Origin: JAIXWP01 sp965247015
Lineage (GTDB): Bacteria > Bacteroidota > Bacteroidia > Flavobacteriales_D > Sanyastnellaceae
Length of the DNA: 64,000 nucleotides
Reading direction: 5' to 3'
NCBI GenBank assembly: GCA_965247015.1
Contig: CBDFGG010000004.1
Location: 620,001 to 684,000 of the forward strand
Shown piece by piece: positions 27,679 through 36,978 of this stretch (position 1 is the first letter of the stretch; the number at the start of each line of letters is the position of its first letter). Below the pieces are notes generated by a model. It saw only the letters and a program-made list of their open reading frames with translations, did not search any database and had not been told where the DNA came from. The position numbers and the translations under genes were made by a program.

Positions 27679-27828
27679 ATGTCAAACTTACGTTTCTTCT
27701 GTGATGACAATGGCTTCTGGCACTGGCAGTTTGTTGATCAACACGGATCCATCATTGATCAAAGCCCTTTCGGATTTTTAGATAAAGAAAATTGTGAGAA
27801 ACAAGCACAAGTGAAAGGCTACGTCTAA
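27679..27828 (+). CDS. Short DUF1508/YegP-like protein
   Basis: 49 codons from ATG 27679 to TAA 27828. The sequence has the single-unit YegP pattern: RFFCDDNGFWHWQFVD, then G-x-I-I-D-Q-S-x-x-GF, then K-E-N-CEKQA. In DUF1508 proteins the same order (D-x-x-G-x-W-x-W, G-x-I-I-A-x-S-x-x-G-Y, K-x-x-C/A) forms a small beta-beta-alpha unit, usually in tandem. Short length explains why gene callers could miss it. Codon use matches its neighbours. Function unknown. Confidence 0.62.
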   Translation: MSNLRFFCDDNGFWHWQFVDQHGSIIDQSPFGFLDKENCEKQAQVKGYV

Positions 27829-27861
27829 TTTTGGTTACATTCGTCATTAAATAATATCATC

Positions 27862-28332
27862 ATGAACGAATTCCACATCCACTTACTAGTTAATCACTTC
27901 CCTATTGTTGGGGTTATTCTCGCAACACTCATTCTACTTGCTGGTATACTTTTGAGAAATAAAACGGTGCAAGTAGTCGGACTCTTCACCATGTTCTTTA
28001 GTGGTATTGCTGCATTCATCGCACATATTACGGGTGAGCGCGCAGAACACGCTGCCGATGACGCTACCGGATTTTCTCATGACGCTCTTGAGTTCCATGA
28101 GCATGCTTCTGAGCCTTTCTTTCAAGGAATGGTTGTAGTTGGAATACTAAGTCTTGTTACACTTTTCTTACTTTATAGAAAATCAGCTATTGGAAATTAT
28201 TTGACATATCTCATTCTAGTTGGAGGGATCGTGTGTAGCGTCCTAGCCAAAAAAGCAGGAGAAAGCGGCGGAGCGATTCGTCACCCCGAACTAGGCATTG
28301 AAGTGCCAGCAGAAGAAGAGGAAGAACACTAA
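27862..28332 (+). CDS. DUF2231-like membrane protein
   Basis: 156 residues with four predicted helices. The start MNEFHIHLLVNHFPIVGVIL resembles the H-x-x-x-(V/I)-x-F-P motif of DUF2231 proteins, with further histidines in ERAEHAADDA and FHEHASEPF and an acidic tail. Related proteins occur with cytochromes or copper proteins, so heme or metal binding is possible. It starts 33 bases after the DUF1508-like gene and its stop shares bases with the convergent DUF5686 gene. Confidence 0.65.
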   Translation: MNEFHIHLLVNHFPIVGVILATLILLAGILLRNKTVQVVGLFTMFFSGIAAFIAHITGERAEHAADDATGFSHDALEFHEHASEPFFQGMVVVGILSLVTLFLLYRKSAIGNYLTYLILVGGIVCSVLAKKAGESGGAIRHPELGIEVPAEEEEEH

Positions 28333-30746
28333 AACGCGAAAGAAGCTGAAAGCTTCACGGCGATATTATCCGAAGTTTTTTCAAACGCATAATCACCATA
28401 GCGATAAAACGCTCCAACTCCTAGTGCACTAAATCCTGATACTAACAATCGATCAATCTGTAATCCACTTTCATAAAACCCTTTCTCTGCAGACTTAATT
28501 GGAATGGAGTATTGTTCTGGATTTTTATTTTTTGAAGAAACCATCATGCTATGCACTAAGATGAGGTGAGGTCTAAAATTCGGGCGTTTGAATAGCAGAT
28601 GACCGAAGTTGTGACGCAAGTGAAAAGCTACAAATTCACTATACTGAAATTCATTTGTGATCATGGTTTCAAATGCTTCCGGTGTCACAATATTATATTT
28701 ACCAGAATTACTACCTCGTGCATTGTACATCAAACTTAATGGAACATTTGCATTCACTTTTCCTCCAATTAATTTGGTAGAAAGTTCACCGAAATTTTTA
28801 ATTAAAAATTTCTTTTCAATCATCGCATCAATGCGATCGTATGCATATTGACCTTCCAGAACACCGCTCAATCCTTTGGTATATTTGATCCAAAAAACAG
28901 GGAGTCTTCCAAATAACCGAATCTCTCTTTCCCCTACGCGCGCAAGCTTTTCGCCAGGAGCCCAACGCAAGATCCCTCCTACTTCGGTCAGAGAAAATCC
29001 TGTAGTATTTACTGTTACTTGTGCGCTATTTCCATCTATTGTACTGTTATAACTAACACCTTGATATGGCTTAACTAATTGAACATTTCCAAAAGCATTC
29101 ACAGAAAAATTTCTCCAAACTCTACCATTTATTTGCCCCTCCATTTTTTGATATTGGTCCATACGAGAAACAAATAGTGGATAATAATCCGCGCTAATCA
29201 GCCCACCCCCGCCAGGTTTGACAAATTGATTTCCTGCCGTTTCTCTTACGTCCACTTCCCAAAGCACTTTGATCCAAGCCTCTCTCTTTCTGTAAAGATT
29301 CACTTTCGCGTCGGCCCCATATTTCCAAGCTCTATCTTTAAAGCCATACGCTCCATAACCACCTATCGAATAGTAAGGCGACAAGCGTTCACTGGTGTGG
29401 ATTCCGGCGCCCAATCTAAAGCCTTCATAACTATTGAAACGCATTAATCGATCGAGATCAATATCAAAAATGCCCAAAGGAATTTTTCCGGATAAAAGTG
29501 ACTTGTAAATTTTCAGTTTTTCATCCAAATTTTCAGCATCACCTAAGCTATCAATAACATGATATGTCTTCAAATCGAGTGAATCGAGATCTACGGTTCT
29601 AAACTTGGCCCACACAGAATCAGGTTTGTTATTCGCGTCACGATCCATCTGTAAAGTCACTGGAGTAAACTCCCTTGCTTTCAATGGTGGATTCAATACT
29701 ATATTTTGCATATAAGACCTTCCCTCTCCAGCCGCCTTCATTCCTTCCATTTGAAGCATCGGCAATTCTAAATCCGAATTTAGTTGTACAGGAAACCAAG
29801 CTTTGCCATCTATCTTTTCATAGCGCTGTTGAATTCGAATGTTCAATCCTTCGCCTGGTTCGGAAGGTTTTGCTAGTACGTTTTGCAAAGCATAACCATC
29901 CGTGTTGATGAATAACTGTCCTTCCATTCCTGTAAAATTCTTACCCTTTCTAGGCCTAAATGAAATGGTAAATACTGTATCCTGATTAACATAATTCGTA
30001 TCCTCAATGATGAACAAATATTTATTAGTTGAACCTTTTGAAAGTGGACTCAAATATTTTGCTGCAAGAATTTCTACGTACTCGCCATAAAAACTGAAGG
30101 ACTGTAACTGCGTTCCCAAAAGCGCAAAATCCGCGGTCTTCAATCCACTTACTCTATTCGCAATAATGGTCTCCTCCGAATTATTCGGTGGCATATATTT
30201 TCTTTGACTAATGGTTTCTACTAAAAAAATATGGAACGTTGAAAGATCTTTCATCTCCTTCTGAAACGAGGTGTCTTGGGCCAATTCTGGAGATAATGTC
30301 GCTGTATCGGAAAGAATATCAAAGAATAGTTTATTGTAGCTATCATAAGTAAAAGAATACTTCTTTTCTGGATCATTATTCTCCTTATTCTCTATCGCTC
30401 GATTAATAATTCTTTCTGCTGGATTCTCGCCCGGACGTATCACTATTTCTTTCATCGTTCCATACTCCGGCGTCATTTTTACCAGCCATGGATTCTCTCC
30501 TTGATAGGCTATTCGCATCGATTTGTATCCAATGAACTTGAAAATGACAATCGCCCCGGGCTGAAGAGAATTAATAACAAAGTTCCCGTCTATATCGCTA
30601 TAAACCCCGGCAGACGTACCTTCCTCATAGATTGCAACAAAGGCTAATGATTCCCCATTCGAAGCGTCCACCATCTTTCCTCGGATCTGAGAATAACCAG
30701 ATAGCGAAACGATCAATGATAAAAACACAAGGCAGAAGTATTTCAT
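28329..30746 (-). CDS. DUF5686 outer-membrane protein with carboxypeptidase-regulatory-like domain
   Basis: 805 residues from ATG 30746, which begins the signal peptide (MKYFCLVFLSLIVSLSGYSQ); a start 15 codons upstream is less likely. Residues 21-100 form a carboxypeptidase-regulatory-like domain (GKMVDASNGESLAFVAIYEE, GVYSDIDGNFVI). The remainder matches DUF5686 and ends in alternating hydrophobic strands with terminal aromatic (SASFAF), typical of an outer-membrane barrel. No plug or TonB box is seen. Role unknown; surface import or assembly is the general inference. Confidence 0.85.
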   Translation of the reverse strand: MKYFCLVFLSLIVSLSGYSQIRGKMVDASNGESLAFVAIYEEGTSAGVYSDIDGNFVINSLQPGAIVIFKFIGYKSMRIAYQGENPWLVKMTPEYGTMKEIVIRPGENPAERIINRAIENKENNDPEKKYSFTYDSYNKLFFDILSDTATLSPELAQDTSFQKEMKDLSTFHIFLVETISQRKYMPPNNSEETIIANRVSGLKTADFALLGTQLQSFSFYGEYVEILAAKYLSPLSKGSTNKYLFIIEDTNYVNQDTVFTISFRPRKGKNFTGMEGQLFINTDGYALQNVLAKPSEPGEGLNIRIQQRYEKIDGKAWFPVQLNSDLELPMLQMEGMKAAGEGRSYMQNIVLNPPLKAREFTPVTLQMDRDANNKPDSVWAKFRTVDLDSLDLKTYHVIDSLGDAENLDEKLKIYKSLLSGKIPLGIFDIDLDRLMRFNSYEGFRLGAGIHTSERLSPYYSIGGYGAYGFKDRAWKYGADAKVNLYRKREAWIKVLWEVDVRETAGNQFVKPGGGGLISADYYPLFVSRMDQYQKMEGQINGRVWRNFSVNAFGNVQLVKPYQGVSYNSTIDGNSAQVTVNTTGFSLTEVGGILRWAPGEKLARVGEREIRLFGRLPVFWIKYTKGLSGVLEGQYAYDRIDAMIEKKFLIKNFGELSTKLIGGKVNANVPLSLMYNARGSNSGKYNIVTPEAFETMITNEFQYSEFVAFHLRHNFGHLLFKRPNFRPHLILVHSMMVSSKNKNPEQYSIPIKSAEKGFYESGLQIDRLLVSGFSALGVGAFYRYGDYAFEKTSDNIAVKLSASFAF

Positions 30747-30829
30747 AGTAGTCACAGGTTGTAGTTCCTTTATAATACGAATATCAAGCAAAATCTACTA
30801 CACAACATTACATTTGCTTTTTTACATTC

Positions 30830-31846
30830 ATGAAGCGAACTGATGCCATCAATCTTTTATCAAAGTGGACGCCCTTCCGATTATGGAACGCGACTTTGAT
30901 AGGCATCAGTTATTACATCGCCAAATGGTTTGGAATTATTGCCCCATGGGGACGCCCCGTCTCCTTGAGTATTGAACCCACCACTGCATGTAATCTTGGT
31001 TGCCCTGAGTGCCCGAGCGGGCTGAAACAATTTACTCGAGCAACGGGGAATTTGAGAGAAAATCATTTTGAAAAATGGCTTTCAGAAATGAAATCTCATT
31101 TAGTGTATATCAACTTTTATTTTCAAGGCGAACCATTCATTCATCCACAGATTATTCAATTTATTCAAAGCGCGCATCAGAAAAAAATATACACCAGTAC
31201 CAGCACAAATGCTCACTTTCTTAATTCAGAACTCGCAAAAAAAACAGTTGAGTCGGGACTAGACAGGATCATTATTTCGATTGATGGTGCTACGCAAAAA
31301 ACCTATGAGCAATACCGCGTCCATGGCTCTCTTGATAAAGTAATGGAAGGAACTAAAAATTTGATTCATTGGAAAAAAGAGCTTGGCTCTTCAACCCCTC
31401 ATATCATTTTCCAATTTTTGGTTGTAAAACCCAATGAGCATGAAATTGAAACGATAAAAGGAATTGCCCTTGACCTTGGCGTTGACGAACTTCGATTCAA
31501 GACAGCTCAAGTTTATGACCCACGTGAAAATCATCCCCTTATCCCGACAATTGAAAAATATAGTCGGTATAAAAAAACTGCAAATGGCCAATTTGTATTG
31601 AAAAACAAAATGAAAGACGAATGTCTCCGTATGTGGTCCGGAGCGGTGATCACATGGGACGGAAAAGTGGTGCCTTGTTGTTTTGATAAAGATGCAAAAC
31701 ATCAAATGGGAGATTTACAACAACAATCTTTCGAAGAGATATGGCAAAACGACCAATACCAACAATTTAGAAAACAAGTATTTAAAGACCGATCATCCAT
31801 CGAAATTTGCTCCAATTGTTCCGAAGGAACAAAGGTTTGGGCCTGA
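30830..31846 (+). CDS. Radical SAM/SPASM domain protein
   Basis: 338 residues. The radical-SAM iron-sulfur motif is C54-x3-C58-x2-C61 (ACNLGCPECPSG). The barrel continues with YFQGEPFIHPQI and IISIDGATQKTYEQYR, and the C-terminal SPASM-type region carries further cysteines (VVPCCFD, EICSNCSEG) for an auxiliary cluster. Members modify peptides or small metabolites. No precursor-peptide gene is visible beside it, so the substrate is unknown. The DedA gene starts 57 bases after. Confidence 0.88.
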   Translation: MKRTDAINLLSKWTPFRLWNATLIGISYYIAKWFGIIAPWGRPVSLSIEPTTACNLGCPECPSGLKQFTRATGNLRENHFEKWLSEMKSHLVYINFYFQGEPFIHPQIIQFIQSAHQKKIYTSTSTNAHFLNSELAKKTVESGLDRIIISIDGATQKTYEQYRVHGSLDKVMEGTKNLIHWKKELGSSTPHIIFQFLVVKPNEHEIETIKGIALDLGVDELRFKTAQVYDPRENHPLIPTIEKYSRYKKTANGQFVLKNKMKDECLRMWSGAVITWDGKVVPCCFDKDAKHQMGDLQQQSFEEIWQNDQYQQFRKQVFKDRSSIEICSNCSEGTKVWA

Positions 31847-31902
31847 GTAAAGTCACTCAAAACTTTTTCGCTGTCACACATTTCTTTCTACCTTGCGCGT
31901 CA

Positions 31903-32553
31903 ATGGACGCATGGGAAATAATCAAAGGCCTTTCCAATCCTGAAACCATTATTCATTATGGGGGATTGGCGCTTCTTCTAATCATCGTTTTTGCAGAAAA
32001 CGGTATCCTCATTGGCTTCTTCTTGCCAGGAGACTCGCTAATATTTTTATCTGGACTGATATGCTCCACTCAACCTGAGCTGCTCGATGTAGATATCACT
32101 ACGCTAACATCTTCCATGTTTCTCGCAGCAGTGGCTGGAAGCCTATTTGGATATTGGTTTGGGATGAAGACTGGACCTAAAGTTTTTGATCGAAATGAAT
32201 CTATCTTTTTCAAGAAAAAATATGTGGATGTCACTCGATCATTCTATGAAAAACACGGCGGCAAAACACTTATCCTCGGCCGATTCCTTCCAATCATCAG
32301 AACCTTCGCCCCAATCCTTGCTGGCGTTATCAAAGTAGATTTCAAAAACTTTATGCTCTATAATCTAATAGGTGGAGCACTTTGGGTAACATCACTCAGC
32401 TTGATAGGATATTTCTTAGGAAATCAATTCCCTGGAATTAAAAATTATGTAGAATATATCGTGCTCGCATTCATTTTGAGCACATCCATTATTGTCGTTA
32501 GGACATATATCAAACATCGCAAAGAAGAGAAGAGTAAGACATTACAACAATGA
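31903..32553 (+). CDS. DedA family membrane protein
   Basis: 216 residues from ATG 31903 (an earlier ATG at 31807 lies within the radical SAM gene and gives no conserved sequence). Family motifs: EN...IGFFLPGDSLIFLSG near the N-terminus and F-x-x-x-GG-K-T-L-I-L-G-R-F-L-P-I-I-R-T-F-A-P in the middle, with the arginines and acidic residues typical of DedA flippases. Members move undecaprenyl phosphate or phospholipids across the membrane. It overlaps the next gene by four bases (ATGA). Confidence 0.9.
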   Translation: MDAWEIIKGLSNPETIIHYGGLALLLIIVFAENGILIGFFLPGDSLIFLSGLICSTQPELLDVDITTLTSSMFLAAVAGSLFGYWFGMKTGPKVFDRNESIFFKKKYVDVTRSFYEKHGGKTLILGRFLPIIRTFAPILAGVIKVDFKNFMLYNLIGGALWVTSLSLIGYFLGNQFPGIKNYVEYIVLAFILSTSIIVVRTYIKHRKEEKSKTLQQ

Positions 32554-33698
32554 AATTCGGTACAAAAGCAATTCACGCTGGTCAAGAGCCAGACCCTACT
32601 ACAGGTGCCATCATGACACCTATTTATCAAACTTCAACATACGTTCAAGAAGCACCTGGTCAGCATAAAGGCTATGCTTACGCAAGAGGAAAAAACCCTA
32701 CACGTGTGGCATTGGAGAAATGCTTGGCCGCTCTTGAAAACGCAGCGCATGGTCTCTGCTTTTCAAGCGGAATGGGCGCGGCGGATGCGATTGTAAAAAT
32801 CCTTCGACCTGGCGATGAAGTCATCACTACTGACGATTTATACGGCGGAACATATCGCATGTTCACCAAGGTCTTTGCACACTACGGAATTGTGTTTCAC
32901 TTCATCGACATGCACGATTTAGAGCTTGTAGAAAAGACTGTAAATAGCAAAACAAAAATGCTTTGGTTGGAAACACCAACCAATCCGATGATGAAGATCA
33001 TCGATATCGAAAAGCTTGTAGCAATTGGTAAAAAGCACTCATTGATTACAATGGTGGACAACACCTTTGCTTCTCCTTATTTACAAAATCCATTGGATAT
33101 GGGTGCTGATATCGTGATGCACTCTGCGACGAAATATCTGGGAGGCCACAGTGATGTGGTGATGGGGGCATTGATGACCAACAACGACGCGCTCTACGAA
33201 CAACTCGCATTTATTGCAAACTCATGCGGCGCTACTCCAGGTCCAATGGACAGCTTCTTAGTTTTGCGTGGCTTGAAAACATTACACTTGAGAATGGAAG
33301 CGCATTGTAAAAATGGTGCTGCTGTTGCTCATTTTTTAAGTGCACACCCTAAAGTAGACAAAGTCTACTGGCCAGGTCTTCCAAGCCATCCAAATCATGA
33401 AGTGGCGAAAAAACAAATGAAAGATTTCGGTGGAATGATCTCATTCACTTTGAAGTCTGACTCATTTGATGACGCTTCGAAACTCGCTCAAAGCCTCGAG
33501 GTCTTTTCTCTTGCTGAATCGCTTGGCGGAGTTGAATCACTTGTTGGTCACCCAGCATCCATGACTCATGCCTCTATTCCTCGCGAAGAAAGATTGAAGA
33601 CTGGTTTGGTAGATAGCCTACTCCGATTAAGCGTTGGAGTAGAAGATTTAGAAGATCTCATCCACGACCTTGAACAAGCATTGCAGAAAGTAGGTTAA
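32550..33698 (+). CDS. Cystathionine gamma-synthase / gamma-lyase family enzyme
   Basis: 382-residue Cys/Met-metabolism PLP enzyme. PLP lysine K195 in HSATKYLGGHSDVVMG, the phosphate-binding SSGMGA loop at about 72-77, and Y-x-R in YAYARGKNPT are intact. The family includes gamma-synthase, gamma-lyase, methionine gamma-lyase and O-acetylhomoserine sulfhydrylase; sequence alone does not decide. With the beta-synthase at 1 kb, a reverse transsulfuration route (cystathionine to cysteine) is likely. Translationally coupled to dedA by the ATGA overlap. Confidence 0.88.
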   Translation: MKFGTKAIHAGQEPDPTTGAIMTPIYQTSTYVQEAPGQHKGYAYARGKNPTRVALEKCLAALENAAHGLCFSSGMGAADAIVKILRPGDEVITTDDLYGGTYRMFTKVFAHYGIVFHFIDMHDLELVEKTVNSKTKMLWLETPTNPMMKIIDIEKLVAIGKKHSLITMVDNTFASPYLQNPLDMGADIVMHSATKYLGGHSDVVMGALMTNNDALYEQLAFIANSCGATPGPMDSFLVLRGLKTLHLRMEAHCKNGAAVAHFLSAHPKVDKVYWPGLPSHPNHEVAKKQMKDFGGMISFTLKSDSFDDASKLAQSLEVFSLAESLGGVESLVGHPASMTHASIPREERLKTGLVDSLLRLSVGVEDLEDLIHDLEQALQKVG

Positions 33699-33714
33699 TA
33701 GAAAAATTTTTATC

Positions 33715-35064
33715 ATGAAAAAGCAGAATATCGCCATCGTAGGCGCAGGTCTAGTTGGAAGTCTTTGGGCTGTTTATCTAGCAAAGAAGGGACACAATGT
33801 GCACGTCTTTGATAGAAGAAATGATATTCGTAAGGTAAAAATTATTCAAGGAAAATCTATCAATCTCGCCTTGAGCGATCGTGGTTGGAAAGGCCTTACC
33901 GGCGCAGGCATCGAAAACGAAATACATAAAGTGGCCCTCCCGATGACCGGCAGACTGATGCATTCCGTGGCAGGCGAACTAACCTACCAACCATACGGAA
34001 AAGAAAATCAGGCGATCTATTCTGTTTCGCGCGGATTGCTCAACCAAACGCTGCTCAAATGTGCAGATGAGTTTGAAAATGTGACATTGTATTTCGAGCA
34101 CCAATGCAAAGACCTCGATATTAAGACCAACACCCTCAAATTTGAGCGTGCAGATACAGGTGAAAAAGTTGAAATGTCTTTTGATAGAATATTCGGAACC
34201 GATGGTGCTTTCTCTGCAGTGCGCGCTCGCATGCAGAAAATGGATCGCTTCGATTATTCACAAGAATATCTTTCTCACGGCTACAAGGAATTAGAAATTC
34301 CACCAGCATCTGACGGTTCATATCAACTCGACCCTCTTGCGCTACACATCTGGCCACGTGGAGAGTTCATGATGATCGCTCTGCCGAATCCAGACAAATC
34401 ATTTACATGCACACTATTCCTTGCTTTTGAAGGAAAATATTCATTTGAAAATCTAAAAACAGAAGAGCAAGTCACTGAATTCTTCCATACACATTTTGCA
34501 GACGCAGCAGCGTTAATGCCCGAAATGCTTCAGGATTTCTTCACCAATCCAACATCAAGTTTGGTGATGACAAAATGCAATCCTTGGAATGTTGAAGATA
34601 AGATATGCCTCATGGGTGACGCTGCTCATGCTATTGTCCCGTTCTACGGGCAAGGAATGAACTGTGGTTTTGAAGACTGCACTGTACTCAATGAATTAAT
34701 CGAAAACAATGGAGATGATTGGGAAAAAATCTTCTCAGAGTTTACCAGACTTCGCAAACCCGCAGGTGATGCAATTCTCGAGCTTGCATTGAGAAACTAT
34801 ATTGAAATGCGTGATAAAACAGCGGACAAACAATTCTTGCTTCAGAAAAAAATTGAAGCCAAATTCTCCGCTAAGCATCCCACACTTTGGACGCCTCTTT
34901 ATTCTCAAGTGACTTTTTCTCATATCCCCTATCACCAAGCGCTACAGAATGGGATTCGTCAGGATGAGATCATGAAAAAAGTCATGGACCGCCCAGATAT
35001 CGATACTGTTTGGGAAAGCGAAGAAATCGAGCAACATATTTTGAAGCTGGTGCAAGAAAACTAA
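33715..35064 (+). CDS. kmo: Kynurenine 3-monooxygenase
   Basis: 449-residue FAD monooxygenase that hydroxylates kynurenine. FAD motifs: IAIVGAGLVGSLWAVYLAKK at the N-terminus, GTDGAFSAVR, and MGDAAHAIVPFYGQGMNCGF near residue 300. KSINLALSDRG and the SLVMTKCNPW segment are characteristic of the KMO subfamily. The C-terminal helical region is of normal length. It follows the gamma-synthase-type gene after 16 bases, likely in one operon. Confidence 0.93.
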   Translation: MKKQNIAIVGAGLVGSLWAVYLAKKGHNVHVFDRRNDIRKVKIIQGKSINLALSDRGWKGLTGAGIENEIHKVALPMTGRLMHSVAGELTYQPYGKENQAIYSVSRGLLNQTLLKCADEFENVTLYFEHQCKDLDIKTNTLKFERADTGEKVEMSFDRIFGTDGAFSAVRARMQKMDRFDYSQEYLSHGYKELEIPPASDGSYQLDPLALHIWPRGEFMMIALPNPDKSFTCTLFLAFEGKYSFENLKTEEQVTEFFHTHFADAAALMPEMLQDFFTNPTSSLVMTKCNPWNVEDKICLMGDAAHAIVPFYGQGMNCGFEDCTVLNELIENNGDDWEKIFSEFTRLRKPAGDAILELALRNYIEMRDKTADKQFLLQKKIEAKFSAKHPTLWTPLYSQVTFSHIPYHQALQNGIRQDEIMKKVMDRPDIDTVWESEEIEQHILKLVQEN

Positions 35065-35132
35065 GAAACTGTTGTTATCAACTTGTAATCAAGAGATTGA
35101 GAGCTATTCAAAAATCTCGCAATTTGCATGAC

Positions 35133-35981
35133 ATGAAAAAGTTTCTATGCTTCTTATTGATCGCCCTAGCAACAACAACCGCTGTAGCTCAGAGAGGTCG
35201 CCAAAAGCCAAAGCTTTACGGAGAAAATGAATTCCAAAATCGAGGCTGGTACTTCGCACCCGGCGTTACGATTATGCCTGGGGTAACCGGCAATCGCTTC
35301 GAGACCCTTTATGGAGAAGGAGAATTCAGAAACGACACGATCTATAGTGGCCGATTCGACCCACGTTCGCGTGTTGGTCTCTACTTAGAAGGTGGAAGAC
35401 ATAAGTTCGTTGAAGACCTCATTCTCATCAAGCATTTTGATTACGGCATTCACATTAAAATGCTTCGTGGAAAAGAGAAATATGCAGGTCTTGTTTCCGA
35501 CGGAACTCAACTTATCGAAACAACCAATCAAGCAAAGTTTAGTGAAACCTCGGCGGGTGCATTTATCAATGCGTCAAACATTCTTCAAATAATGGATAAT
35601 GGCTGGCTTCACAACTCACTTGGACTGAACTTCGATTACACTTTTCTATCGAATAGATCGAGCGATGGCTTCTATGGGGCTATTCCGCAACAATTCGAAG
35701 AACCTATGCTGTTCCAATTACACTACAAATTAGGATTCGGATGGAAAGTAGATCCCGGACTGTACATTATGCCCATGGTAGAAACTCCTATTCTTAATCT
35801 CTACCCCAATCTAGACGGCACTTCTACACTCAACTATTTTAGCAGCGAATACAGACCTTTCATTTTTTCCATTCGCGTGATGTTTCTTGATAGAACCGAA
35901 GGCCGCAAATGTGTAGGAAAAGACACTTCAGGAACCAAGCCTTCTCTGTGGGGAAAAGAAATGAAGAAATACAATCGATAA
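35133..35981 (+). CDS. Outer-membrane protein of unknown function
   Basis: 282 residues from ATG 35133, which begins a clear signal peptide (MKKFLCFLLIALATTTAVAQ); an upstream start would overlap kmo. The mature part has repeated amphipathic strands and aromatic residues (FDYGIHIKM, LGLNFDYTFLSNRSS, FIFSIRVMFLD), consistent with a beta-barrel or periplasmic beta protein. No family recognised. Its TAA overlaps the ATG of the epimerase gene by one base. Confidence 0.7.
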   Translation: MKKFLCFLLIALATTTAVAQRGRQKPKLYGENEFQNRGWYFAPGVTIMPGVTGNRFETLYGEGEFRNDTIYSGRFDPRSRVGLYLEGGRHKFVEDLILIKHFDYGIHIKMLRGKEKYAGLVSDGTQLIETTNQAKFSETSAGAFINASNILQIMDNGWLHNSLGLNFDYTFLSNRSSDGFYGAIPQQFEEPMLFQLHYKLGFGWKVDPGLYIMPMVETPILNLYPNLDGTSTLNYFSSEYRPFIFSIRVMFLDRTEGRKCVGKDTSGTKPSLWGKEMKKYNR

Positions 35982-36391
35982 TGAATAAGATTGAACACAT
36001 CGGCATCGCCGTTAAAGACATTGAAGCTTCAAATAAAATTTTCACCGATGTACTTGGAGTGGCCCCATACAAATCAGAAGCGGTAGAAAGCGAAGGAGTC
36101 ATTACTTCCTTTTTTCAAGCGGGACCCAACAAAATTGAATTGTTACAAGCCACGAATGAAAATAGTGCTATTGCAAAATTTCTAGAAAAAAATAAAGAGG
36201 GAATTCATCACATCGCTTTTGATGTTTCAGACATTCAATCAGAAATAGATCGCCTGATGGGGCTGGGATATAAAATGATTCATGAAAAACCAAAAGACGG
36301 TGCTGATGGAAAAATCATTGCATTTTTACACCCAAAAGATTCTAACGGAGTGCTGATTGAATTGTGCCAAGACAAACCTAAAGAGGTTTAA
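35981..36391 (+). CDS. mce: Methylmalonyl-CoA epimerase
   Basis: 136-residue vicinal-oxygen-chelate protein interconverting the R and S forms of methylmalonyl-CoA. The metal ligands are placed as in the family: H6 in MNKIEHIGIAVKD, E in NKIELLQAT, H in GIHHIAFDV and E in GVLIELCQ. ATG 35981 overlaps the previous stop (TAATG), giving translational coupling. Serves propionate and branched-chain amino acid use with methylmalonyl-CoA mutase, which is not in the window. Confidence 0.92.
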   Translation: MNKIEHIGIAVKDIEASNKIFTDVLGVAPYKSEAVESEGVITSFFQAGPNKIELLQATNENSAIAKFLEKNKEGIHHIAFDVSDIQSEIDRLMGLGYKMIHEKPKDGADGKIIAFLHPKDSNGVLIELCQDKPKEV

Positions 36392-36896
36392 TAGACGCTA
36401 TCGCTAGCCTCATTTTTTTTACTTGATCTAAATTGAAAACTTTCGTTTGATCTGTGCTAGCAAAATAAGGCATCACGGTTTTTCGAATCATGCATTGATA
36501 ATGCCATGAAACAGGACTTCCATCCATTAAAAAAACTTGATAGAGAAGTTCATCATCACTATGCTCTGTTATAGTAGATTTTAAAACAACGTCTTCCTCT
36601 AGCGATTTCTTCAATGTAGCTAGGTCCTTAATTTCCTGTGATATTTCAAACAAAAAGCCCTCGCCAATAGAGACCATCAACTTCCCCGTGCTCTCTTTGT
36701 AAATGAGCATTGGCAAATTGTCTTTCAATAAATCTTTAGGAAGGCGAATAGCAAAATGAAAGGGTCCTTTTTCTACTATAAATAGAGAGTCTGTAGCAGA
36801 AGAAGTCGCCTCTAGCTCATTATCCAATTTTGTATTATTAGTACATGCAAAAACGCCGATAGCAACGGTAATAAATAGGATGTTTAGATTCTTCAT
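36378..36896 (-). CDS. Hypothetical lipoprotein
   Basis: 172 residues with a lipoprotein signal (MKNLNILFITVAIGVFAC, lipobox cysteine at 18) followed by a Thr/Ser/Glu-rich linker and a compact domain with two-strand motifs (GPFHFAIRLPKDL, GKLMVSIGEGFLFEI). No family recognised. Its 3' end overlaps the convergent epimerase gene by 14 bases. Confidence 0.65.
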   Translation of the reverse strand: MKNLNILFITVAIGVFACTNNTKLDNELEATSSATDSLFIVEKGPFHFAIRLPKDLLKDNLPMLIYKESTGKLMVSIGEGFLFEISQEIKDLATLKKSLEEDVVLKSTITEHSDDELLYQVFLMDGSPVSWHYQCMIRKTVMPYFASTDQTKVFNLDQVKKMRLAIASIKPL

Positions 36897-36978
36897 TTTC
36901 GTGGTAAAAGGCTTTCTTGAAACGAGACAAGCATTGAAAGGTTTCGCTTATGCCCGAAAAAAAGCACCTTATTCCACT

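Noticed and set aside
30830..31846. RiPP biosynthesis cluster around the radical SAM/SPASM protein
   Set aside because: No precursor peptide, leader-binding protein, peptidase or exporter dedicated to it is visible; its neighbours are DedA and DUF5686 genes.
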